Shown here one piece after another: positions 48,001 to 59,814 of a DNA stretch of 64,000 nt. Source of the stretch: Melampsora larici-populina 98AG31 (Eukaryota > Basidiomycota > Pucciniomycetes > Pucciniales > Melampsoraceae); the NCBI RefSeq assembly GCF_000204055.1, contig NW_006768819.1, positions 352,120 through 416,119 of the forward strand, in the 5' to 3' direction. Position 1 is the first letter of the stretch; each line of letters opens with the position of its first letter. Position numbers and translations under genes: made by a program. The notes beneath the pieces are model-generated. The model was not told the DNA's origin and ran no database searches. It worked only from the letters and a program-made list of their open reading frames with translations.

Positions 48001-48605
48001 AGATTGCTGTTTAATGTCACAGAAGAAAAGAAAAGCTTATACAAGGTGTGTAAAGTGGTGAAAATAGGTGAAAATAGTCAAAAATGAAGGTTTTCAGCTG
48101 ATTACATGTGTCAAATGATGTCAGAACATGATGAGTAATATTTCATTCGACAAAGAATCATTAAATTCATAATGTACAACCTTTAAACCATTAGTAACAG
48201 AGGTGCAAGACAAAAGGTATAACGAATCAAAGGATTTGATTACAGATCAACAAGATCACAAATCATTAATAACAAGCAATTACATCATTGAAACACTGAA
48301 TAATCATAAGATAAAATCAATATTCATTCTAGAACATCCGAAACACAGCATATACACAGCATTTGATCATAAAAATAGGGATTAGTCATGTTTTACTGGC
48401 CAAATTAGTAATAAATCTTATCAGATGATAAATAGAAGATCACATTACATCACAGTAATAATCATAATGGATTAATGCGCTACTGGTGGCAAAATTTAGG
48501 AGTTTGGATAGTGGTTGAATCATTAGATCATAGCTTTTTACCAACATTTTAGTCATCTTTTGGTTTTTTAGATGGTAAAGAGGGTTTTTAAGAGCTTTTT
48601 ACCAC
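45060..48605. mobile_element. AT-rich long-inverted-repeat element, copy 2
   Basis: Two long arms face each other: about 45990-46490 and 47695-48200 are inverse of one another (shared strings around CCTGTATACCTATATTTTC, GTAAACAAGGGTT and AGCTGAAAACC). They enclose a 1.2-kb core. Left of the arms, 45060-45890 is the inverse of 2285-3090; right of them, 48525-48600 is the inverse of 19-105. So copies 1 and 2 are inverted relatives with different cores. Motifs of the ATGTAAT/GACGCAATG type are dense in the arms. The core has a minus-strand frame (47264-46815) without recognised domain. Confidence 0.6.
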
Positions 48606-50480
48606 TCCATTGTTTGTATATAAACTTGTGTGCTTTGTGCAAACTTCTGTCTCCTTTCTTCTTCATTTCTTACACAGCTTTAATCATTTTTATCATTATA
48701 AACTTATTAGAGCAGTAACAGGTCACTCCAATCAGCCCTTCATCAGAAGAAAAATTTGTTTCATGTGCTTTATATGAAGAACAACAATAAAGGGTATAAC
48801 TTGAGTGTATCTTAAAACCAGAACAGTGTAGATGCTTTTTTAGATATATTAGTCCAGCCATCAAGTGAGATGGTGAGATTTGACTGTTCAAACTTTCCTT
48901 GGTTACCATCTCGTGTTTGCATGTAATATTGGGAAGACTGTCTCCATCATGCAAAATCAATTGTGGGCTTGGATGAAACAACAGACACCATTTTCTAAAA
49001 ATTTATAAAGTATCTATTGTGAAGGAATCTGAATACTACTCTTCCCAAAATTAAAGTTTTGAGGAGCTCTTCCTCAATTTCAGCCAGCTTTGATGGTGGG
49101 TGTTCTGAAAATCAATGAAGCATACTGAAATTGCGGACAAGTTTTAATATTGGAACAAGGGGAAGGTTGGACGCTGTTGAGGTGGTTGATGAATTGACTT
49201 TATTGATTGGTTCAGCTCTTTTCTCATTGATCTTGGCAATCATCAATTTGTACTCTGACTTCTATGAGATTGACACACCAGAGCATTTTTTTGTTATATC
49301 ATTGGCTAAGCTACTTGGCTTACAATTCATTGCGGCTTCACAATACTGATGTCAATAAGGAAGCTTATTGAGCAAGGAAATAACCGTTTAATAGTTGATA
49401 TATAACTGTTACTGGTTAATTACATATGATTTACATATGTAGGACAGCAGTTGACAATAGTAATCAAGAGGTAAATAGCAGAATAAAACCAGATCCATGG
49501 ATACTAACACTAAAAGGGCTTATAAGGGACTTGTAAGGGCTTTTGGAGGTTGTTATGGACGGATTGATTGGTTTATAAAGCTTGGTAAACTTGATTGGTT
49601 ATTGTAAAGGATGAGGAACAAAAGAAATAAGACAAAGACAAGGGTTTATCTACCCGTCAGAACAAGCAGAAAGTGCACAGCAACATAAGAAAATACAAGC
49701 AAGGGGGCTAATGTGAACATCTCCTGTTAACAACTGATCAAGGATCTGTAGATGATCACATATGATCATTACAACAAGATCTGCGCGTGTAATGATCTAC
49801 TTTTTGGTATTGCTGATCTTTAATTCCCATGATCCCTGATTCACCCTTGTAATTCATTCTATTACAACTCTTCCTTTTAGCACGAGAGCCCTAGACCTCC
49901 CTTCTTGGCGGCCATCACATGCCAAGAAGATCAGTTTTAGATGAACAGCTACTAAATTGGGTTCCCAATCCAACTTAGTTGCTTGAACTAGGTCTACACG
50001 TGGTTATTAAAAAGATTATTATAAAACAAATCACTTTAGGATCATCTTCCAAACTGATCCGTGAGTATTTTGTTTATTGAATATTGACCATCTTTTGAGT
50101 ACATGAAAATAGAGAAAAATATCAACTGAATTGACGTTTAAGAGAAAGTGATAAGTGAAAAAGAATAGTAGAAATAAAGTAATATGTGTATTACTCGTGT
50201 AATTGATGATTACATATTTGTAACTTCATGTAATCATTTGTTACGAGTTCTTTCAGCTTATTACTACGTGTGAATGTTGAATTACATGTAGTTATATGTA
50301 TGTAATAAGGTTTGATTGTGAGGAAGGAGATATACGGCTATGTCCGTGTATGCCCTTCCTGACAACTGACATTGAGCAAGCCTCCGGTTTTTGGTGCCAT
50401 GTTGATTTTTCAACATAAGGATACCTGTCCATTGTTTTCCAAAGCTTGCAGTTGGTTGGACCCACTCAGTTGATGTCTTG
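48606..50480. other. AT-rich repeat-like DNA
   Basis: No gene. The sequence is rich in TGTAATNA/TTACAT strings, especially 50180-50310, like the arms of the element next to it, so more of that family may be present. The open frames 49131-49349 and 50282-50497 have no recognised features. Confidence 0.4.
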
Positions 50481-50788
50481 GTCTTGTCCTTGGGCATGAT
50501 TGGAGGTGGTGGGGTGTGAGAAAACGGTGAGAAAGCCCAAGACTAACAGTACTTGCTCAAAGGGAGTGCCCTCACGCCTGCGCCTGGGCGCGCCCAAAAG
50601 GCGCGCTTTTTGTGCCCCACCCACCACATGAGTGGTGTGGCTGAAAGAACAGGTGAAAGATCTGTGCTGGCTTTCATGACTGAGGGACAGGTGGCTGAAA
50701 GGCCTGACAGTACTGTCAGGGTTCTCGTACCGTCAGCTTTGTGAAAGCCGTCGGGTAGGGCCGGGTCCGAGTCCGAGTCACAGCCCTA
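50481..50788. mobile_element. Relic with hAT-1-like 3' end
   Basis: Read on the minus strand from 50788, the sequence begins TAGGGCTGTGACTCGGACTC, similar to the hAT-1 end (TAGGGCTATGACCCGG). It is followed by GC-rich sequence including GGCGCGCCC strings (50580-50610). The other terminus could not be found, so the left boundary is arbitrary. Confidence 0.45.
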
Positions 50789-50870
50789 TCCCATGTTAGC
50801 TATCGGAACAGCCTCGTGACATGCCAACAACCGGACTTGACGCGCTCATGGAAACGCCCGGATACACATA

Positions 50871-51070
50871 CAGCCATTCCGATATTGCTTGTCGCACCTT
50901 TTTGAAAAGAAAAAGTTTGTGAGCTCGAAACCTAAGTTTTAACCGGTTAAAACCTGAAGTTTGGCTGTATTGCCTTGAATTACAGCTGAGTTTGAAGTTT
51001 TATCGAGTAAAAACTTAGGTTTCAACTTTTCTTTTTCAAAACGGAGCGACAAGCAATATCGGAATGGCTG
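50871..51070. mobile_element. 200-bp MITE flanked by TA, mariner-like
   Basis: The first 25 bp (CAGCCATTCCGATATTGCTT, then GTCGC) are repeated exactly in inverse at the right end, and similarity of the arms extends to about 65 bp. TA lies immediately on each side (50869-50870, 51071-51072), the duplication made by Tc1/mariner transposases. There is no coding sequence. It ends 144 bp before the ATG of ATX1, so it is within that gene's promoter or 5' untranslated region. Confidence 0.85.
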
Positions 51071-51214
51071 TACGTCACCATCTCTTAAAATTGCCACAGC
51101 CTGATCAATTCCTCATTTTGACACTTCGCCTTTCCCCCAGCAACGTTAACCTTGAACTTTCACTGAACCACCAATCAAGCATAAGTCATCTCGTGGAAGC
51201 TTTCGTCTCGTGTC

Positions 51215-51629
51215 ATGTCTGAACAGGTAAATAATTCATTGATATCCGCATGTCGTTGGGACATGCGATTTGCATTGATGTGTTTACAAACTTATGATTT
51301 GGATTTCCTCTCGCTATCAGCCATCTCAATTTAAATTCGAAGTCGCCATGTCCTGCTCCGGCTGTTCAGGTGCAGTCGAAAGAGCTTTGAAAAAACAAGA
51401 AGGTCAGATGTCCAAACTCATTTCGCTTTACATAGCCATTTCTAAGCCAAAAATCTCATCTTTTTGTCCAACTTTTTGTACAGGCGTCACCAACGTTGAA
51501 ATTTCCCTTGAATCCCAAACTGTACTGGTTTCTGCAATCGCCCCTGCAACATTTGAAGTTGTCAAAGAAAAAATAGCTAAAACTGGAAAAGAAATTAAGA
51601 AGAGCGAAATAGTTGATCAAGTAGCATAA
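51215..51629 (+). CDS. ATX1: Copper metallochaperone Atx1
   Basis: Three exons (51215-51226, 51321-51402, 51484-51629) encode 79 residues, the normal size for the family. The heavy-metal-associated fold begins FKFEVAMSCSGCSGAVERAL, which contains the copper-binding MxCxxC motif. The C-terminal half has the conserved Lys-rich stretch (KEKIAKTGKEIKKSE). Known role: Atx1 takes Cu(I) from uptake systems in the cytosol and hands it to the P-type ATPase Ccc2 for loading of secreted copper enzymes such as multicopper oxidases. The first exon codes only MSEQ; both introns are GT-AG and the frame is continuous. A MITE lies just upstream. The next gene converges from the right. Confidence 0.95.
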
Positions 51630-52515
51630 TTTGTATGACTTCTACTTATCAACAAATTCATGCATCTATAATACAATGTTGTACCAATATCAACGTACTG
51701 GAAGTTCTTGAAACCTTATAATTGCTAGTCGAATTGTTCTTCTTCACATACATGAACAATGTTCGGCCAACCGGGTGTATCCGTCGAATGCCTCGATAAC
51801 GTGCCCAAAACGTTATCCTCTTTATCACTGCCAACATAAGTAGACGTACGGATTGCTTTTCCTACTTCGAATGGGTGGTATCAAGCCTTCAGGAACGTCT
51901 GTCAGAAAGATAGTGACGCGACCTGTAGCCTTTGGTCTGGTTTCTTATCTTCCGATTTGGCAGTCTGGAGCTGTGACGAATGATATTATCGCTCTTTCCC
52001 AATATGCCTTGAACATGCAGCAGGAATGCCTTATTCATTGTATGCATCAGTTTGCTGAGTTACGGGGTCGGGATTGCAGGTTGTGAACGTGTTCAATTTA
52101 TGACTAAGATGTCCTACGACAGTACAACACAATGTAGTCATCGACCTCTTTCAAACACTAGACCTGTGATTACTCTCGGGATTTTCACCAAGACTACACT
52201 CAGAAGACAATTAGGTCTCAGTAATATTTCTGTGACTTGCGGAGGCATCGCAGTTTGGGCACTCAGATGTGCGTTGGCCTGTGTCGACCGATTTGTCGCA
52301 TCTATTGAAAAGATCAACGCTACACAGAACACAATCAGGCTTTTAGATGGCAAACTCCATTTTATAAAATGAATTGAGAGTTGTGCCCCCTTCAACTGTT
52401 CATTTTTTTTTGGCAACAAAGTAACTTGAGGGTTATAACTGATTGACTTCTTAGCAGACTGATTATCAAAAATACAAAAATTTGGACTACTACAATGTCT
52501 TCATTTGTTTACCAT
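51630..52515. other. Spacer between convergent genes ATX1 and GT90
   Basis: No coding region supported; it should contain both 3' untranslated regions and polyadenylation signals. Open frames here (51853-52086, 52052-52372) lack protein features. Confidence 0.5.
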
Positions 52516-55500
52516 TCAGTCCATCATCTCATCATCATTCTTATTCCAGATTCGATTCCATTCCAACATCAGCTATTAAAGTATCCAACCCAATGTAAGC
52601 CACACAGTTATTGTGATGTGACATCTCACCAATCAAGGTGATATAACTCACCCGATAACAGTATATCTCCCAATCGACCTCTCTCCCTAGCGATTTTGAC
52701 CATTTGAATCCAGCTTCAGCTATCTCCTTCAGTTTATGGTCTTGATTGAAAACCTCAATACCCATAGACAACAATGGAGTACTATGATCTTGTTCTTGAG
52801 TTCGATTCCCTTTGTTTACTGATTTGGTCAGGATTGATTCAGATCCCAAGAAATATGACCAGATATCATAAAGCTCGTGAGATTCGAGGCTCAGTGGAAT
52901 ATAATGCACCCATGGCACGAGCTATCAGTTTAAAAGACTGTCAGTGATTGAACTTCCACATAGAAATGAAAGCAAGTCACTGACCCAATCTGTATGATAT
53001 TCGCGATAAATCGTATTCTTCATTACGGCCGTACCGGAGGCCATCAAATCCAAGAAGCGCGTTGAGTGTCCGATACCTAAATAAGCAAGTGATTCATGAG
53101 CTCATCAGTCAACTTGAAGTGAATGTCTACATTATATATCTTCTCAATAGCAAATTTACCATCAAGATCAAGTACCATCTTGAAATATTTCACAGCCGCA
53201 AATGGCTGCCAGATCGAGAACTGGTAATCTCCTTTAGCCAACTCCTCACAAGCCTTCTCAACCCCACATCCTTCTTCAGAGATGAAACCAACGTCCAAAA
53301 TCTCCTTGTTTAACAAACCACGTTCGACGATCGATTCCATTTTCATTTGTCCAGTGATAACTCCTTTTATGAAAAAGAAGTTTAAAAGTCGATGTAGTAC
53401 TGGATGTTTTGGGCGTATCATCCAGGTTACTCTTTCGCTTTGTTTTGATACCCATGTGCCAAACTTTTTTACGACCCTGTGTCGACTGACCTCGGAGTTG
53501 ACTTCAGCTAAAGCATTCCAGCTTTGATCAACTTGAAAAAAGCTACTCACCTGAAGCTGGGCTGATAGGCAGATGGAGTGCTACCTCCGTCGGTCGGTAA
53601 GCCTCTCCAATGAATTTTGTCAGACCTTGAAGCCCAATCTACTTGCCAATCCATCCACTGAGCAACATCATTCAACCGAATTGGGCTACTCCCTTCAAAT
53701 TCTTCATCAGAGACCTTGTGAACAGGTTCATGCACATATTTTCTACTTCGATAAGGGTCTTGTGTATAAATATCTATAATTTCCATGAAGGCAACGAAGG
53801 GGAGAAATTCAATAAATTGATAATTTGAAAGATTTTTCAATTTCACAAATTTGAAACACTCACAACTTGGGATGACAATATCACCAAAACCTTGAGAAGT
53901 GGACGCAGAGAAGACTGGAAATAGACCAGTGAGTTTTCGAGTATCGCTAAAGAAGAGGCCCTGTTCGACATTTCTCTTGGTCTGTGTACAATAGATCTCT
54001 TGAATAGGAATGAGCGAATCATTGACAAATCGAGTATGGCGATCGGTATTGATTGTTGTTCGGTTCAAAGTCATATGAGATCCATCATTAATTTGCTGAG
54101 CATTCAAATTCTTGGCTGATGAATGGAGATTAGCATGATGACGAAGTCGAGTAGACCGAGGAACTTGATTCCAAGGGTGCTTTGGTTGAGCTTCCGCACG
54201 AAGAAACAGTCTACGAGCTTCCGATTGGGGTGGACAACTCTTTCTGAATTCGTCCCATACTTCACCGTATTCAGGATCACTGACATCTTCCCAATCAGAT
54301 AAGGCGTGATCAAGGGATGATACGTCTTTCGCGCCCCGTCAACACAGACGGTGGTCAGACATTTGAAATGTTTTTGGCTTACTGAGGTGTAGTAAGAATT
54401 GAGTAAGAATCGTGACTTACCTTCGAGATTTTCATCTTCAACATTCAACTGCCATGGAAGTACAATTCTAGGCTCTGAAGCTTCATTTATTGCAAACTTC
54501 ATCTCGCTCAATCTTAGCTTTGGATCAAGACTGATGACTTTTTTCATCACTTGAGCAAACGCCCAAGTTTGAGTCTTTGTTTCTTCCTTAAGTTCTTCGC
54601 TCTCACCTAAAGCTTCATCATCATCATTGTCACCTTCTTCATTAGATCTTTCAAGTTGCAATGCACGTTGAAGTATTTCTTCATTCTCGTATTCAAAGTG
54701 AGGATTCTGATGATCTAGATTCGTGTATAGTGATCTGATAGGTAATTCACTTAAATCTGCTTCGACTTGTCCATCTGCAATCTGAACTAGACCAAATCCC
54801 CTTCGAGTGCCCAGCAAATTTGTTCTTGATTGCAATTGAAATTTGGTCAGGTTTCTGAAGGGTGCTAGTTGTTTCATCAAAGCATCGTATTCGTCGATCA
54901 GAATGTGATTGCGGTCTATATAAACAAGTCCGAATCAAAGTAATTCAATATACGAGATTATTCCAGATTTCTTTTCAAATATGAAGATGGTTACCTTGCG
55001 CATAGTGAAACCATTTATCAAAACCACTTGGTGGTTCCATTTGATATCTAAAAGAAAAAAATATCAGACTAAATCATCATTTATGTGAATCCATAAATCA
55101 TACATACCGTTCGCGATATTGAGCTATAGCCATGGTCAGTGTAGTGCTCTGTCGGTCAACTTTATCTTTCCAAGACTGACCCGCTTGATCCATTAATTTT
55201 TCAATCGGATGAGGCTTTGAATCAGTTATCAATACGTCACTCCCGAAACCAAGTAAAGATGATTTCTTAGCAAGTTGAGGCTGCTTGAAATTGAGATTTT
55301 GTCGAAAATCAATTCCAGGTTGGAAGAGTCCAAAAGCCCATTTAATTAAAGTAGTCAAACTGATGATTAATAAAATAAAAGTCAATAATTTTTGAGTTCT
55401 TGTACGTGATCTTCTACTTGGTTTTATAAATTGAAGTTTTTGATCAAGACTTGAAATCGTAAATGATTTGATTATTTCAATTATCAATTCAAAGCTTGCT

Positions 55501-56094
55501 CTAACTTTACGTTTGACTCTATAAGTTAAACGTTCCTTAAAAGAAGCTTCTTTGAAGAATTGATGCCCGTTCAATTCAAGTTTAGGTGTAAGAGGAAACG
55601 AAGTAGAAGTTTGATTCATAGTTAAGATTCGTTTGTTACTAGATGGTGAGATTGGTCGATCATTAACAACCCTTTGAAATTGAAACGCTGATTTTAATAC
55701 TGGTTCTGGAGGTTGAGTTGTCGGTCTTTTTGGAAGACCAATAACTTCAGATAAGAAAGGTGAAATAGGAATCCATGGTATAAGTTCTGGACTACGTCCA
55801 GTTTCATCTGTGAATGTTGAAGAACCGATCATTAACGATTCAGTGTTGGTGGTCATCATTGGTGAATCCAATGAACTTGACGTATATGCAAAGATAGAGT
55901 ATTTGAGTCTTAGAATCATTCTTCTTCTGGGAGAAATCAAGGTGAAAATTTAGAGACAAGTTGACTTACATGTCGGATTCGATCATTGAAGGGCTCCTCC
56001 ATGGAATTGGTGCTTCAAAGGTTCTCGTTTGTTTCTCTTCAAATGGTTGATCATCTTGAGTTGGCATCTGCTTTTCACTCCCTTCTTGCGACAT
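52516..56094 (-). CDS. GT90 (CAP10-like) glycosyltransferase, type II membrane protein
   Basis: Ten exons join in frame: 56094-55970, 55926-55108, 55047-54995, 54915-54421, 54325-53864, 53773-53551, 53485-53160, 53076-52985, 52921-52652, 52572-52516, giving 973 residues. A cytosolic basic tail of about 220 residues is followed by one membrane span (about 222-243, TFILLIISLTTLIKWAFGLF), then a luminal domain. GT90/CAP10 landmarks: PPSGFDKW near residue 323, DWEDVSDPEYGEVWDEFRKS, KIHWRGLPTDGG (WRG 707-709), SFSRHRVVKKFG, MVLDLDGIGHSTRFLDLMAS with GTAVMK (about 830-855), WVHYIPLSL and a terminal YRLMLEW. Family knowledge: fungal members (Cap10, Cxt1) transfer xylose or similar sugars in the Golgi. 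The last intron is needed to recover the RLMLEW ending; read-through would give another tail. The long N-terminal cytosolic tail is unusual. Confidence 0.9.
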
Positions 56095-58303
56095 ATTCAA
56101 AACAGGGAGGGATGCAATTGATACTTGTAATGAAATAAGGCTTTTGAAGAGAAGGGATGGTTATGGAGATGTCTTATTCTGAAAACACTGTTGCGAGAGG
56201 TCGTTCAAGTTTGAAAGAAAGTGTGGTCTTTATTTCATCAACGTTTTATAAGGTAAATGACACGACTGACGCGCGCGTTGTGGTGTGCATAACAAGTTCT
56301 ATAAATTCGTGTCCTCACTTCTTTCTCATATGCTAGACGTGCGCATTACCCTCAACAAAATGACTTCCCATTTTAATATTCAGATCTTGATATGTGGACC
56401 AAATTGGAGATGAAAAAAGTTCTTATACGCAAATATATGATCGATACTGGAAAGGAAGAAATGCAACATGCGCGTTGGAAAAAGAAAACATATCCAGCAG
56501 GAGCATGTTTCTTTTTTTCTTCTGACTCGAATGATGGTCGACTCTGCAATGCGATTGGGAGCAGAGTTTGATTAAATCATTTCCCGAGTCCGGTTGGCAG
56601 CTTTACTCGATTGTTTTTTGAGTCGTGGAGTGGTCAACCTCTTAAAAGACTGTCATCTGAACTTCAGGTCTCGTGTATTGCGTCGCACTCTATCTTGAGG
56701 GCTGACCTGGGAAGCACTTTCAGATGTCACTCAACACAGTTTCCGAGTTGGTTTGGTTGGATCGCTGAGTCCATTGCTGAGCACAGGATGCGGCTAAAAG
56801 AGCTGGCTGGATGAAGTGACCTCAGCGTTTTGTTGTCACAACTTTCAATTACAATCAGCCTCAACTCATATCTATTTTACGGTTGAATTTGTGCACTTTG
56901 AACTCGAACGTACGGCCTTGAAAAGTTATGCTACATTGTAATCTGCTTCTTTCGCAGGAATTTCGCAGATTCATCGTTTCTGTCGAAGTGTTCATGCTTC
57001 AGTTCCGATTAAACACAGTGGAGAAAAGTTCCAAGATCTCTTTCGTTTGACGAATTGGGATCTGTTTCAAACCGGCTTCTTCAGCTCTGGTGCAGGAGTT
57101 GTGAGCAGATGTATGTGATGCAGCGAAAAGTGAAGAGACACCGATGATGGTTGCGCTCATGGCTTCCGAAAACGTGTGAAGGTGTTTGCCAAGTCGCTGA
57201 TCGCAAGGAATACTCAGGTGGGCATGAGTTGACCAAGGCATAGCAACCTATAGCAACCGATTTGATTCAGTCGTTTGGTCTACTCAGTGAAGGACCCGGC
57301 CGGTTGGCAACAGACTGTCGGCTAGAGTTACTCGGCTGAATAGTTGGACATAACTTGTGAATCATGAAGTGGACCAGACGATGAGAGGAAATATATGTTG
57401 AACTGCGATAAGATACTCTGTCGCTCAGCCAATACTTTCGACTTGTTGGATCGACAGTCTCTCAAAAACATCCGCCCATCATCATTCCGTATTCACCCTC
57501 ATGGCTGGCCAGCAGATCTTCTTACTATTTCAATAAATTATATTCAATCAACTCAGGTCTCATCAAAGACGTCACATAGAATTGATCTAGCCTTCGAATA
57601 AACTTAAAGCCCGTAAATATATCATCAATCCACAGAGGCTATCTATCAGAGTTGGACCAATATCCGATTTTGTGCCAAAGACCAGTTGATCAACCTATTC
57701 ATTATTCTACTTCACTCACACTATAGCCCAGAGCTTAGCTTGTTCGCAATCGAAAAGACCGAATCGACTTCGAAATCTGACTCAACCTGTCTTTTATCAG
57801 TAACCAAGGCCGCTGAAGCGAGCCTTGCTCAAGACCCTCAACCCTCGTGGGCAGTTATTTAAGCCTCGATACCACCACTACCAACGCTCTTCTGGTCAGT
57901 TGATTAGCCTCTATCATCTGTTCTTACAAACTTTCTTCAACTTCTCTCCCTTTCAGTCAAATTTTGAACGCAAGCTTATTCTGTCCTTCCCAAACATCTG
58001 AAACAATCTGCAGCATCATACCAATTATCACCAACTCAATCAGAAACCCCGTGGTCAATCACTTTCTCCCTTCGAGCCGCAAGTTTCGCACATAGGAGAT
58101 CTTTGCGCGCTCTCCTTGTCTAGATCACTGCGACTTCTTGGTAAAGTCACCAGTTGGGTGGGATTCTTGCTCGCCTAAGGTCCCTCTACCAAGGTATCTC
58201 TGGCGTACACTTCAACTCTATCAGCAATCAAAGACTTCATATCCTTGAGCTCTGGGATCTCGAATATTCGATCCTTCATCGCCCTCCCACCTATATTTCA
58301 CAG
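56095..58303. promoter_or_regulatory. Shared divergent upstream region of the GT90 and Mso1-like genes
   Basis: 2.2 kb between two genes transcribed away from each other, without a supported gene. It should hold both promoters and 5' untranslated regions. CT-rich stretches near 57930-57960 and 58060-58130 precede the Mso1-like ATG. No specific operator can be named. Confidence 0.45.
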
Positions 58304-59814
58304 ATGGCTTACTCAGACTACTCCTCCCGAGGCCGATCCGCTGTGGATAGTGACCCATACGCTTATCCCTCCCAACGTGCTCCTCCAAGACCTTATAGAG
58401 GTGGTGGCTCAAGTCGAGGTGAACCGACTCCTAATTATGCAAGAAGTGCAGCTGGTGATCCCCCGCCACGAAGGCCTATCGGGCGGCCGGTCAGACCTGT
58501 GGAACGCCCTATCAGACCCGACGCAGGATATGCTAGACCTGATGCAAGGCCCGCTAGATCCGAAGCAGGATACGGCACACCATCGAGAAGAGTTGGAAGA
58601 AGTCGCGATGAAGAATACGCAGCCTCAGACTATGGCGATAGACGGAGACCTCCGCCTAGTCTTCGTCCGGAAAGACCAGATTTCCCTAGTCCTCGAAGAA
58701 ATCCACCACCACCAAGCCGTCGCGTGAAGCCAGAATACGACGATTATGACGATTATGATCAGCCTACAGAGGAGCCTGAAGTAGAGGCGCCTGAGACTAA
58801 TCCATCTAAATGGGGTTGGGAGTCGCTTAAAAAGACGGTATGGGGTGAAGAAAAGCAACAGGCTCAAAAATCTGCGGAAACCCCCGAAGCTCAGCCGGAT
58901 GATCAGTCAAGTAGGTCAATCTGGATTTGTTCTTTAGTTTTTATCAAAGTTATTGACATCCTGTCAACCTTTCAGATACTATATGGGCCAAGCTCGCCAC
59001 AGTAACAACAACAATCCAGAAAAGGATTGTCGGGGTAGACGAAGGCTACGAAAGTGACGCTACCGATTATGATGGTGATAGTCATTTGATCAGGATCATG
59101 AAAGAGTAAGGATCCCTCGAACTTCTCATCAACCCCATGCCTCACACTTTGAAAATCAAGCTCAATGTTCTGATTTGATATTGACTCTATAGATACTATG
59201 CCAATAATGCGGAATCAGCGAGAGACTTGCCTACCTGGCTTTTCTCCAAAGAAGAAATCAATTTTGCAGATTCAGCAAGGAGACTGGCAAATAATCCAGA
59301 AAGCGAGCCTAGAGGAACACCTCGTGCCCCACGTGGAGAAGATAGACCTAGACCTGGAGCACTTGCCGATATCTACAATTCGGTCCCTGAGCCAGCTCAT
59401 CAGCGTCATCAACGTGGCTATCCAAAATCACCTAGAAATAATACTTCATTTGACTCTGGATATGCTTCTGGACCTAGTCCTCCACCTAATCGTCGAAAGT
59501 ATGGAAGAGATGAACAATTTGAAACTCCAGCACCTGTTGGACGGAATCGACTTGCTAGAAACCCAATCACACCACCATCCTCTCAAACATCTCGAGCTAG
59601 ACCTCGCGAACGTCGGGTTGACTCCGATGACTATGGCGGAGATCATGATGATTATAGTGCTCCTCGAAGTCAGAGGGGAGGTAGTGAACGAGATTACGGA
59701 GGTCGGGAAGACGCGTCACCTCCCCGTAGCCGAGCCCGCCCCGCCGCTCGACCAGAACCTTCCTTTTATGACGAGCCACCTCGAGGATACCCGCCGCGTG
59801 GCTATAGACGGTGA
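58304..59814 (+). CDS. Mso1-like Sec1-binding protein, disordered
   Basis: Exons 58304-58910, 58976-59105 and 59193-59814 join in frame to 452 residues. The first 200 residues are Arg/Pro/Tyr-rich and disordered. The middle exons encode KWGWESLKKTVWG, NTIWAKLATVTTTIQKRI, a DATDYDGDS acidic turn, then RIMKEYY (to 248) and ARDLPTWLF (255-263). The order coil, acidic DGD..., YY...P.WL matches the Mso1 Sec1-binding domain, in which yeast Mso1 contacts Sec1 and assists SNARE assembly at sites of secretion. The C-terminal 190 residues are again Arg/Pro/Tyr-rich and end RGYPPRGYRR. The ATG at 58304 is the first in frame in this exon. The role is inferred from the short domain only; the flanks have no recognised fold. 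Confidence 0.72.
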
